Below are positions 45,735 to 53,470 of a DNA stretch of 64,000 nucleotides, one piece after another (the stretch's first letter is position 1; each line of letters starts with the position of its first letter). Origin of the DNA: UMGS1002 sp964570825 (lineage in GTDB: Bacteria; Bacillota; Clostridia; Oscillospirales; CAG-272). The stretch spans positions 1 through 64,000 of the forward strand of contig CAZMZJ010000004.1 in assembly GCA_964570825.1 (NCBI GenBank), read 5' to 3'. Under the pieces are notes generated by a model that was not told the DNA's origin, searched no databases, and was given only the letters and a program-made list of their open reading frames with translations. The position numbers and the translations under genes were made by a program.

Positions 45735-46211
45735 TTATCCGCAATAATGCGTTTTTTTTGACTGATTCTCTTTTCTTGTTTTAATTAAGTTCCTTAACGC
45801 GTAGACAATAAGAGAGGCCGCCACGACTCCGCCGGAAAGCCCGAGCACTACGCTTGCTGTTTCCATACCGAATTTTGCGGATGCGTCGTAGTTTTCGGCT
45901 ATAAGATTGCTCATTGAATAATACAGACTGCTGCCCGGAACCAGAGGGATCAGGCATGGGAGAAGGAAAACGGTCGCCGGTGTCCGATTGTACTTAGCGC
46001 AGATTTCCGAATAAATTGTCGATACAAACGCAGCCGCGAGAGAGCCAAAAAGAACGCTTTCATAAATGCCGAAAGTCCAGAGATAAACAGCCCATGATAT
46101 TGCTCCACCGAGAGCGGCAAACGGCAGATACTTAAGATCCACCGAAAAGAGAAGGGAAAAACCGATGGTGCCTATTATGGCGGTAAGGACGCTTATTAAA
46201 AAGTCTTTCAT
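45735..46211 (-). CDS. Threonine/serine exporter, ThrE C-terminal half (DUF3815)
   Basis: 158 residues with about five membrane helices: FAALGGAISWAVYLW, a PATVFLLPCLIPLVPGSSLYYSM turn characteristic of the ThrE_2 domain, and a Lys-rich tail. The start overlaps the preceding gene by 4 nt (ATGA). With that gene it makes a split form of the ThrE exporter. Confidence 0.85.
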   Translation of the reverse strand: MKDFLISVLTAIIGTIGFSLLFSVDLKYLPFAALGGAISWAVYLWTFGIYESVLFGSLAAAFVSTIYSEICAKYNRTPATVFLLPCLIPLVPGSSLYYSMSNLIAENYDASAKFGMETASVVLGLSGGVVAASLIVYALRNLIKTRKENQSKKTHYCG

Positions 46212-47023
46212 GGAATTATCACCCCCGACAGCAGTATTGCGCCGCCGTATCCGAGAGCAATTATGACGGCGAGCAGCAGCGACTGTATAAGGCGTACGAA
46301 TCCTGAAATTATATCGCCGTATAGCATATCCCGGACAGAAATGCCGATTGTAAGTCCGGGAATCAGCAGCATTATCGTACCAATCATGACTTTATCTACG
46401 TTTATTCCGGCTCCGAGCCGCAATATAAGCATCGACAAAAAACCTGCGATGAACGAGCTTATCAGCGACTGTGACATAGCGTTGAAAAAACGTGGTTTGT
46501 GAAGCTCGAGTGCCGTTATAATCATGCCTATAGCAGCAGCACAAATAGCATCGATTATGTTGCCGCCGAAGAAAAGCGCGAACCCGCCGGCGGCAAGGAC
46601 AGCGCCTATGTACGAGACCCATTTCGGATAAGGCACTGACTTTTTTACATTTTTAAGCTTTTCCTGCGCCTGTTCGATGGTTATCTGTCCGCTGCAGATT
46701 TCACGTGAGATTGAATTGTATTTGCTGAGTTTATGAAGATCGTTGGTCGAACGGAATATCCGCCGTGTCTGATTTGAGTAACTGCCGTCAGGCATGCGTA
46801 CCGATGCAATTATCAGCGAGGTTATCGTGAACGCTTCAACGTGCACCGCTCCGTAGGCGCGGCAGATACGGGTTATGGTATCCTCGACACGCTGAATTTC
46901 ACCGCCGCAGCGCAAAAGACCCTCTCCCACATCAAGCGCGGTGCAGAGCGCAGCGTCTGGCGATACGGGAGGGGATATTGTTTTTTCGGGACATGGGGAA
47001 GTGCTTATTATAATGTTTTCCAT
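46208..47023 (-). CDS. Threonine/serine exporter, ThrE N-terminal half (DUF1212)
   Basis: 271 residues. A cytoplasmic N-terminal part with ALDVGEGLLRCGGEIQRVEDTI, the DUF1212 hallmark, and five C-terminal membrane helices. Exports threonine/serine or related metabolites driven by the membrane gradient. The ATG at 47023 follows AAAAGGA closely; a longer frame to 47089 would extend past the promoter. Translationally coupled to the second half. Confidence 0.85.
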   Translation of the reverse strand: MENIIISTSPCPEKTISPPVSPDAALCTALDVGEGLLRCGGEIQRVEDTITRICRAYGAVHVEAFTITSLIIASVRMPDGSYSNQTRRIFRSTNDLHKLSKYNSISREICSGQITIEQAQEKLKNVKKSVPYPKWVSYIGAVLAAGGFALFFGGNIIDAICAAAIGMIITALELHKPRFFNAMSQSLISSFIAGFLSMLILRLGAGINVDKVMIGTIMLLIPGLTIGISVRDMLYGDIISGFVRLIQSLLLAVIIALGYGGAILLSGVIIP

Positions 47024-47060
47024 AAATCCTTTTGGCTTAATGATAAAATCATCACGCCTA

Positions 47061-47089
47061 AATATATCATATTGCACGAATTTTGTCAA
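47061..47089 (-). promoter_or_regulatory. Promoter of the exporter operon
   Basis: TTGACA (47089-47084), 17-nt spacer, TATATT (47066-47061) on the minus strand. Confidence 0.75.
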
Positions 47090-47093
47090 TATG

Positions 47094-47143
47094 AAAAAAG
47101 CATCCGCACAAACCGCGTTCCTGCGGCTGTTTTTGCGGATGCT
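47094..47143 (-). terminator. Terminator of the surface-system gene cluster
   Basis: GCATCCGC pairs with GCGGATGC around an inner helix, then TTTTTT on the minus strand. It ends the 47-56 kb leftward transcription just before the exporter promoter. Confidence 0.85.
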
Positions 47144-47164
47144 GCGACTTTTGTTTATAATCTT

Positions 47165-48073
47165 TTACATTTTACTTTTATTTTTCTGTTCTCTGTTATC
47201 GCTGCCACCGTGCGGTAGACCGGGTTTCAGCATTCTGTTTATTATAAGCCACCCCAGCAGAACAACGCCGATAATAATAATCAGAACAAGCATCACAATA
47301 GTATAATAAAGAACCGCTCCGTCGTCAGAAACGGCGGAAGTGGAGGCTTCAAGACCCGGGTCTCCTTTCCCCTTGAAAGGAGATGTGTCCGGCGAAAGGT
47401 TCATCGTTTCGCCCTCGTTGTAATTTTGGATTTCTGTAACAGTAACAGTACCGTTCCGGGATGTAACAGAGATATTGTCCGTGGCAGCCGGAGAGCCGTC
47501 AATATTGAGAATGCCTACGTTAAAATTCGAAATGGTTATATTGCATACATCGCCTGTTTTGGCTCCGTCGTGCAAAAGAAAATACAAAATAATTACCGGC
47601 CCGCGAAACCACATTCCGGTTGTCGAGTAGGATGAAAAACTGATTTTATTGCCCAATAGTTCAGGTTCATACCAGACAATGCTGTCCTGCGTGTTTCTCT
47701 CGGCACCGTTTACAATATCGTATGCGTATATCTGCCGAAGATTGATGTTTGTGGTATACAGGTCGAGGACTGTGTCGTCATATTCGAGGTCAAAGCTGAC
47801 CGAGGAATAGTATAAAGTCTTATACTCCATTATTGTGACAGAATATCTAATATACTTTGTATCTCCGATTTTAACCGTGCTTTCGCCGGTTTTAATGTCC
47901 GGAGCCGACAACGTTATGTATCTGTCGCCCGCCGCTCCTCCGGCTGCCGTATCTGTCGCCGCTATGCCGGTGCAGAGAGAGGGGATGGAGATTGATAAAA
48001 TAAGCGATAATAAAAGTGCAGCTGCTCTTTTTTGCCCGCGACGGAAGGGGGCATATTTAATTTTTTCAGCCAT
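47165..48073 (-). CDS. Cohesin-like secreted protein with C-terminal membrane anchor
   Basis: 302 residues. Signal peptide (Arg/Lys-rich then about 17-38 hydrophobic), an all-beta domain (about 48-225) with VSFDLEYDDTVLDLYT and later FNVGILNIDGSPA that resembles the cohesin/carbohydrate-binding jelly-roll, a Ser/Pro/Asn-rich linker, one membrane helix (about 257-280) and a basic tail. No dockerin partner is visible. AGGGGG precedes the ATG. Last gene of the surface cluster, 26 nt after the GGDEF/EAL gene, so it is probably part of the same transcription unit. Likely displays a binding domain at the membrane surface. Confidence 0.65.
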   Translation of the reverse strand: MAEKIKYAPFRRGQKRAAALLLSLILSISIPSLCTGIAATDTAAGGAAGDRYITLSAPDIKTGESTVKIGDTKYIRYSVTIMEYKTLYYSSVSFDLEYDDTVLDLYTTNINLRQIYAYDIVNGAERNTQDSIVWYEPELLGNKISFSSYSTTGMWFRGPVIILYFLLHDGAKTGDVCNITISNFNVGILNIDGSPAATDNISVTSRNGTVTVTEIQNYNEGETMNLSPDTSPFKGKGDPGLEASTSAVSDDGAVLYYTIVMLVLIIIIGVVLLGWLIINRMLKPGLPHGGSDNREQKNKSKM

Positions 48074-48098
48074 ATCTGTCCCCCTATGTTTCAGAATT

Positions 48099-50381
48099 TT
48101 ATCTGAGCAAGCTTCCGCCGTTATTTATGAAGGCGATATAATCGTCAAGAGCCAGGGGCTTTGAGTAATAATAACCCTGGATGACATCGCACCCGAAATT
48201 TCTAAGGCGTTCAAGCGCTTCTATTGTTTCAACGCCCTCCTGGGTGACTTTCATACCGAAATTTTTGGCAAGCTTAATGATTGTGCTCAGCAGCTCGTCG
48301 TCGCGCTCCTGCGAGAATCCTTTGGTGATGAAGAAGCGGTCAAGTTTTAGCTCATCCATCTGCAGCTCCTTGAGAATATTATACGACGAATATCCTGATC
48401 CGAAGTCGTCGATGGAACAATGAATGCCGTTTGATTTAAGTTTGTGAATCATTACCTTGAGCGCATCATAGTTTTCATACGCAAAGCTTTCTGTGAATTC
48501 TATGGTAAGGAAATTGTCCGCAATATTATATTTTTTCTTTGTGCGTATATAGAAATCCACAAACCCTTCCTGCATGGCGGTGACGCGCGACACGTTTACG
48601 GATACAGGCACAACCTTAATTCCTCGTGCGACCGATTCGCTTATGTACTTGCAGACTTCGACATATACATACCTGTCCACTTTGCCTATGAAGCCGTTCG
48701 CCTCGAATATCGGAACAAACTCAGCCGGGTTGCGGAAGGTGTTTGTATCGGCATCGTACCAGCGGACAAGAGCCTCCGCGCCGTCGGGACGATCCTGTAC
48801 AATGTTGTATTTGGGCTGGTAGAATATTCGGAATTCGTTGTTTTCGAGCGCAGATTCATTGCGGGCTTCAATTTCGGCTTCGCGAATGAAGTTTGATTTG
48901 ACCTGATCGTTGTATATGTTGATTTCTTCGGAAGTCGTATGCGTATTTGTTTTCTGCGCTATTATCGCACGGTCAAGCATTTTCTGAACCGGTTCCTTAA
49001 TTGCGCGGTTTACACAGTAAACACCCATCGACAGCTTAAGATTTGTCTTGAGTTTTCTCATTTCGGGATAGTTGAACACTATTGCATAAATCACACGCAG
49101 ACGGTTCAATAGGTCTTTTTCGTCGCTGTAATGAATAAGCAGGGCAAACTTATCGTCGCTGATGTGACCGTAGGTTTCATCCTCCTGCAGAAGGCTCATG
49201 CCGAACACCTTTGCGAGAAAGCGGAGAATATCGTCGTGGTTTATGTTTTCAAAGCTCTCGGTTATAAAGCGGAACTGATCTACTTCGGTATATATAAGCG
49301 CAAATTTGGTGATTTTGTTTCTTTCAAGTATTTCTTCGGTATCGAGTGAAAATTTTTTGAAAGTGTTGCATTCAAGTATCGGATCAATAATATCATAGCT
49401 TTTGATTTTTTCAAGGTCTTTCTTCCGTATCTGCAGAAGGTAGGCAAAACTGGTTGCGATAATTAAAAGAGATATCCCCAGTGCGACGCTGATATTAGCG
49501 ACGAAGCTATAGCCGTCGCTATATAGTTCGGAAGCTTTATATATGCTTGCTATATAAAGCGTATTATCTGAAGATTCGGCGCTGGCGACGGCAAGCGAAT
49601 ATGCTTCTCCGTTAATTTTGAAGGAACAGCTTCCCATACCCTCGGCCGCAACTATAAGGCTGAGTTTGTCAACCGCGGTTTTATCGTTGGTGATCTCGCG
49701 AAGGTTTGAATAAAGATTTGAAAGCTTGTTGGATGGAAAATCATCTGCCTGAGCTTCAAGTATAATTGAACCGTCGGCGGCGCAGAGGCAGAGATATTCG
49801 GATTTTTTAGCCGCGTCGGTCCTGAACGAAACCATATCGCCGAATAAATCCGTGACCATGCAGTATGACAGAACGCCGTCTATTAAGGGATTGTTGTCGA
49901 CCGGAGCAAAAAATGCTATATAAGCCATGCTTGTATATTCGCGGTGATCATAAATCAGTCCGGAGCAGCCAGCTTTCCCGCTGTCAATAATCTTTTTTAC
50001 GGCGGCCGGCTCGTTGTTATCTATTTCATATCCGCCGCTGTTGTATTCAATGCCGTCGTTAAAAAAGCGGATGAAAGTAATATCGGTGTCAAGGTATTGA
50101 GTGATAGAATAGAAATAACCGACTATATCCTCCTTGGTCATCATATTTCCGGCGGTTTGCGCGATTTCTACGGTCTGCCGCATGGCGTTATTGACTTTTG
50201 AGTTTGTTTCCGCTATGAAATCAATCGACGCGGTCATGGCCATATCCTCGGTATGACCGATGAGGCTTGAATTGTACGAGACCAGCAGGTACACCGAAAA
50301 AGAAAGCATTATTGTGAAAAACACCAAAAGGAGTATCATTATATAGCTTTCAAATTTTACAGGTTTCCCGAATATTTTCAT
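48099..50381 (-). CDS. Membrane c-di-GMP phosphodiesterase with degenerate GGDEF
   Basis: 760 residues: membrane helix (about 13-32), extracellular Cache-like sensor (about 35-285), second helix (about 288-310), GGDEF domain (about 345-485) and EAL domain (about 500-755). The GGDEF site reads SDDKF, so cyclase activity is not expected. The EAL domain looks active: EALVRW, VNVSR, TIEFTES, DDFGSGYSS, KLDRFF and TQEGVET are present. It should degrade c-di-GMP in response to an outside signal. Encoded in the cluster whose first operon carries c-di-GMP riboswitches, so it may feed back on it. AAGGAGA 9 nt before the ATG. Confidence 0.92.
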   Translation of the reverse strand: MKIFGKPVKFESYIMILLLVFFTIMLSFSVYLLVSYNSSLIGHTEDMAMTASIDFIAETNSKVNNAMRQTVEIAQTAGNMMTKEDIVGYFYSITQYLDTDITFIRFFNDGIEYNSGGYEIDNNEPAAVKKIIDSGKAGCSGLIYDHREYTSMAYIAFFAPVDNNPLIDGVLSYCMVTDLFGDMVSFRTDAAKKSEYLCLCAADGSIILEAQADDFPSNKLSNLYSNLREITNDKTAVDKLSLIVAAEGMGSCSFKINGEAYSLAVASAESSDNTLYIASIYKASELYSDGYSFVANISVALGISLLIIATSFAYLLQIRKKDLEKIKSYDIIDPILECNTFKKFSLDTEEILERNKITKFALIYTEVDQFRFITESFENINHDDILRFLAKVFGMSLLQEDETYGHISDDKFALLIHYSDEKDLLNRLRVIYAIVFNYPEMRKLKTNLKLSMGVYCVNRAIKEPVQKMLDRAIIAQKTNTHTTSEEINIYNDQVKSNFIREAEIEARNESALENNEFRIFYQPKYNIVQDRPDGAEALVRWYDADTNTFRNPAEFVPIFEANGFIGKVDRYVYVEVCKYISESVARGIKVVPVSVNVSRVTAMQEGFVDFYIRTKKKYNIADNFLTIEFTESFAYENYDALKVMIHKLKSNGIHCSIDDFGSGYSSYNILKELQMDELKLDRFFITKGFSQERDDELLSTIIKLAKNFGMKVTQEGVETIEALERLRNFGCDVIQGYYYSKPLALDDYIAFINNGGSLLR

Positions 50382-50441
50382 ATGCGCCGATCTCCTTGTG
50401 ATGTAAGCTTTGCCGCCGTTGAAAATATCGGCAGCTGCAGA

Positions 50442-50666
50442 TCAAAGCTTGTTGTACTCGTCCTGAATTTCATGCAGACGTTCGCGTATTTCATTTATCT
50501 GCTTTGTATAATTGTTGAAATAATCCACATCTTCGTCGTTAGGCGAAGTGTGAGTGAGGATGGCTTCAACAAGAGCCGCCTGCGAACGCGCTCTCTTTTT
50601 TTCAAGAAGCTCAATCTGCTCTTTGTAGAAATTGATTTTCTTCTTGAGTTTAAGTTTCTTAAACAT
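50442..50666 (-). CDS. Small coiled-coil protein
   Basis: 74 residues, start at 50666 with AAAGGA 6 nt upstream. A Lys-rich N-terminus (MFKKLKLKKK) leads into heptad-like helices (INFYKEQIELLEKKR and a second one after a PNDEDVDY turn). No family recognised. Sits between a SipW-type peptidase and the GGDEF/EAL gene, so probably an accessory cytoplasmic component of the surface system. Confidence 0.55.
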   Translation of the reverse strand: MFKKLKLKKKINFYKEQIELLEKKRARSQAALVEAILTHTSPNDEDVDYFNNYTKQINEIRERLHEIQDEYNKL

Positions 50667-50742
50667 GTGATGTCCTTTCTTTTTTACAATTTTAATTGTT
50701 GATTGCTTTTGCAAAGCGGAATACTTGCAAATAAACTGTATT

Positions 50743-51486
50743 TTAAGGTTCGGATTTTGTACTTTCTCCTTTTCCCGAAGCATCATTGTCCGCTTTTGCA
50801 TCGCCGCTGGTTTTACTGCTCTCGGACTTAGTACCGTCGGGATCTGGCTTTTGGCTTGACGCTGAAGCTGCCTTCAAACGTTCAACTTCTTCGGCCACTT
50901 TACGGTCAAATTCGGCTTTTTTATCTGTATCGGATACCTTCCTGTTTTTCAGGACGGCTCGGACAAATGAAAATGCGGTATATGCGACAAAAGCGAAGAT
51001 AAGAATAAAGAATCCGATGCCCGAAAGCAGGAAGGATGATATGGCGGTCAGCACAGGCAGCACTTTTATGTATTTTCCGACCAGCATATTGCCTTTCGCG
51101 GTATATGAATCCTCGACATAATTGGCGTCTCCCTTTGTGGTGAATTCAATGCCGTCGGAGCCTTTCGAGATGCTTACGACGCGGTGCGTGTTCATACTTC
51201 CGGCTATAGCAGGGTCGTCAGAATAGAATGTGATTATGTCGCCTATTTTTATATCATCCGGATTTACTCTTGCGACCAGTATGCACGAGCCCGTCGGAAT
51301 TTCAGGCTCCATGCTTCCCGTTGCAATAATCAGCACCGTGTGGTTAAAGATAAACGTGGCGCGATGGTTTATTCGGTTGAATATAAAAATCAACGCCACA
51401 ATAACCAGAAGCACTACCATACAGCTGTATATTACAGAGCAGATTCTTTTTCTGAACGGTTTATTCTTTTTTTGTTTTTCTGCCAT
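50743..51486 (-). CDS. SipW-type signal peptidase I (second copy)
   Basis: 247 residues. N-terminal membrane helix (about 15-37), catalytic Ser58 in ATGSMEP and His101 in NTHRVV in place of Lys, the Ser-His dyad of ER/SipW-type peptidases, then the GD..YVED box. A second hydrophobic region (about 143-170) is followed by a charged 80-residue cytoplasmic tail rich in Lys, Ser and Glu. Such peptidases process TasA/camelysin-type proteins. AAGGTG 6 nt upstream of ATG 51486. The tail is longer than in SipW and unique to this cluster. Confidence 0.88.
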   Translation of the reverse strand: MAEKQKKNKPFRKRICSVIYSCMVVLLVIVALIFIFNRINHRATFIFNHTVLIIATGSMEPEIPTGSCILVARVNPDDIKIGDIITFYSDDPAIAGSMNTHRVVSISKGSDGIEFTTKGDANYVEDSYTAKGNMLVGKYIKVLPVLTAISSFLLSGIGFFILIFAFVAYTAFSFVRAVLKNRKVSDTDKKAEFDRKVAEEVERLKAASASSQKPDPDGTKSESSKTSGDAKADNDASGKGESTKSEP

Positions 51487-51506
51487 ATCTGACACCTTCA
51501 TACAGG

Positions 51507-53408
51507 TTATTTTCTTTTCTTACCTGACATCTCTTCCCCGGACTTTGCAATATCGTGTTTTTTCATGCGTTTTTTTGCTTTACGGCTGAAGCGGTATTGC
51601 CTGCCGCGGCCTGACAGCATTCCGGCGGCGGCTTTTTCAGCTTGAATTTGCCGTGCGCGCTCAGCTATCATGGCAGCGCGAGACAGACGTTCTTCGCGCA
51701 GGCGTCTTGCTTCTTCCTCAAGACGTTCTATTTCAGCTTTTTGCGCGGCGGCAATAAAGTCATTGTCAACAGGTTCGGCGACTATTTCTTCCGCGAGCCT
51801 TGCCTCCTCGGCTTTGCGCGCCTCTTCCGCGAGCCTTGCCTCCTCGGCTTTGCGCGCCTCTTCCGCGAGCCTTGCCTCCTCGGCTTTNNNNNNNNNNNNN
51901 NNNNNNNNNNNNNNNNNNNNNNNNNNNNNNNNNNNNNNNNNNNNNNNNNNNNNNNNNNNNNNNNNNNNNNNNNNNNNNNNNNNNNNNTCTTCCGCGAGCC
52001 TTGCCTCCTCGGCTTTACGCGCCTCTTCCGCGAGCCTTGCCTCCTCGGCTTTACGCGCCTCTTCCGCAAGCCTTGCCTCCTCGGCTTTACGCGCTTCTTC
52101 CGCGAGCCTTGCCTCCTCGGCTTTACGCGCCTCTTCCGCGAGCCTTGCCTCCTCGGCTTTGCGCGCTTCTTCCGCGAGCCTTGCCTCCTCGGCAAGGCGT
52201 TTTTTCTCTTCATCTTCGCGGCGTTTTGCCTTCAGCATCGCATCGGCGATGAGGGATATATATATTGCGTCCCTGATTTCCTGCTCATGCTCTGAAAGCT
52301 TGCGTCTGTTTGAACGCGACACTGGTATAACCTTGCGGTACTCCGAATCGTAGACGTTATATTCATCGGAACTCATCTCTTCAATTTCAGTGATAAGCTT
52401 CGGCGAAAGAGGTACGGCTGTTTCCGTGACGGCAAGAGCGCTGCCGGTATCTGGCTCGTTGGCAACAGTCTGGCGGAATAATAAAAACTGCAGCGCGAGA
52501 TTCGAGAATATTTCATTGATAAGGCGTTCATCAGGCTGTTCGGCTGTTTCCTGCACGAGTATATCGTACCCAGCCTTGTCATAGCTTTCTATAAATTCCC
52601 ATAAGGCAAGACACTGCCGCAGGTACTTGTTTTTCAGTATTGCGTTGGTTCTCATTACCGGAGGACGAATAAAGTTTTTTCCCATGTTCTGAGAAAACTC
52701 TGAATTTGTGTAAGCACGGGTTATATGATACAGCCGTTCGACACGGTTCCAGAGCTCGGCTGAATATTTATGGTTTTCTACTGAGGCGTTTTCTGCGGGA
52801 GGTTCGGAAATTTCTATTTCAAACCGGTATTTTCCGCGCAGCTCTCCGCGTTCAAATTCAGATGTGAACCCGAATTTTGTGCTGACTTCATCTCTTCCGG
52901 ATTCTTTTGCCGCGTCGTATCTGCGTGAAATGAAAAGGTAGAGCTTTGATATCAGAGTGTTTATGAATTTGTTTTCGTAGGTCTGTATCGTTTCATCACG
53001 AAAGACATTTAAAATTTTTGATGGTATGATATTGCCGCTTTCGTCAATTCGGTCAATATAATCGGTATGCTGGGCAAGATGCTGGATGGAGCGGCTTGTT
53101 ATATTTCGTGACAGCTCGATTGGCATCACACGTTCGGTTTCCTCAATAAAGCGCGAAGGATTGCGGATTATATGGTCGAGCGAATCGAGGGATTCCTCAA
53201 TGACAGTAACCCACGTTTCATCTATGGATTTGATCGCATAGCGTTTTTTCAGTTCGACAGAAGTGTCTGCGGCGCGGAGCATATTCAGAGCGTCAGGAAG
53301 GGCGCCGTATTTGACCGACAGAGCATCAATAAAGGACAGGGTGTCCTCAAAGATGCCGCTGCTGGCGCTCCGGCTTCCCGAATAATCTCTGTCCATATAA
53401 GTTACCAT
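51507..53408 (-). CDS. DUF2357-like protein with long EEARLAEEARKA coiled coil (contains assembly gap)
   Basis: About 633 residues as assembled, but 100 N interrupt the repeat. The N-terminal half (about 1-330) has a DUF2357-like pattern: SRSIQHLAQHTDYI and TYENKFINTLISKLYLFISRRYD. No PD-(D/E)xK nuclease is visible. Residues ~415 onward are a 12-residue repeat EEARLAEEARKA (36 bp), predicted as a long charged helix, then a basic tail. It follows the AAA+ gene by 62 nt, as DUF2357 proteins often accompany McrB-like ATPases. The start at 53408 has AAAGG only 2 nt away; 53396 is an alternative. Probably a structural or adaptor partner of the ATPase. Confidence 0.7.
   Translation of the reverse strand: MVTYMDRDYSGSRSASSGIFEDTLSFIDALSVKYGALPDALNMLRAADTSVELKKRYAIKSIDETWVTVIEESLDSLDHIIRNPSRFIEETERVMPIELSRNITSRSIQHLAQHTDYIDRIDESGNIIPSKILNVFRDETIQTYENKFINTLISKLYLFISRRYDAAKESGRDEVSTKFGFTSEFERGELRGKYRFEIEISEPPAENASVENHKYSAELWNRVERLYHITRAYTNSEFSQNMGKNFIRPPVMRTNAILKNKYLRQCLALWEFIESYDKAGYDILVQETAEQPDERLINEIFSNLALQFLLFRQTVANEPDTGSALAVTETAVPLSPKLITEIEEMSSDEYNVYDSEYRKVIPVSRSNRRKLSEHEQEIRDAIYISLIADAMLKAKRREDEEKKRLAEEARLAEEARKAEEARLAEEARKAEEARLAEEARKAEEARLAEEARKAEEARLAEEARKAEEARLAEXXXXXXXXXXXXXXXXXXXXXXXXXXXXXXXXXXKAEEARLAEEARKAEEARLAEEARKAEEARLAEEIVAEPVDNDFIAAAQKAEIERLEEEARRLREERLSRAAMIAERARQIQAEKAAAGMLSGRGRQYRFSRKAKKRMKKHDIAKSGEEMSGKKRK
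51780..52195 (-). repeat. 36-bp coding tandem repeat array with gap
   Basis: Near-identical 36-bp units, each EEARLAEEARKA, on both sides of the N run: about three to the left (51790-51887) and about six to the right (51988-52195). Third-position differences are few (for example GCG/GCA and CGC/CGT), pointing to recent expansion or gene conversion. True copy number is unknown. Confidence 0.9.
51888..51987. other. Assembly gap of 100 N
   Basis: Exactly 100 N, a conventional gap of unknown length, placed inside the 36-bp repeat array, which is what short reads would fail to span. Confidence 0.98.
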
Positions 53409-53470
53409 ATCCTTTCAAATAAAACGGTTGATATCAGGCAATAAACGAATATGACCGGCGATAGGGTTTA

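Noticed and set aside
51780..52195. Regular 36-bp repeats resembling a CRISPR array
   Set aside because: Repeats are contiguous without spacers and encode a periodic helix in frame with a large gene; no cas genes.
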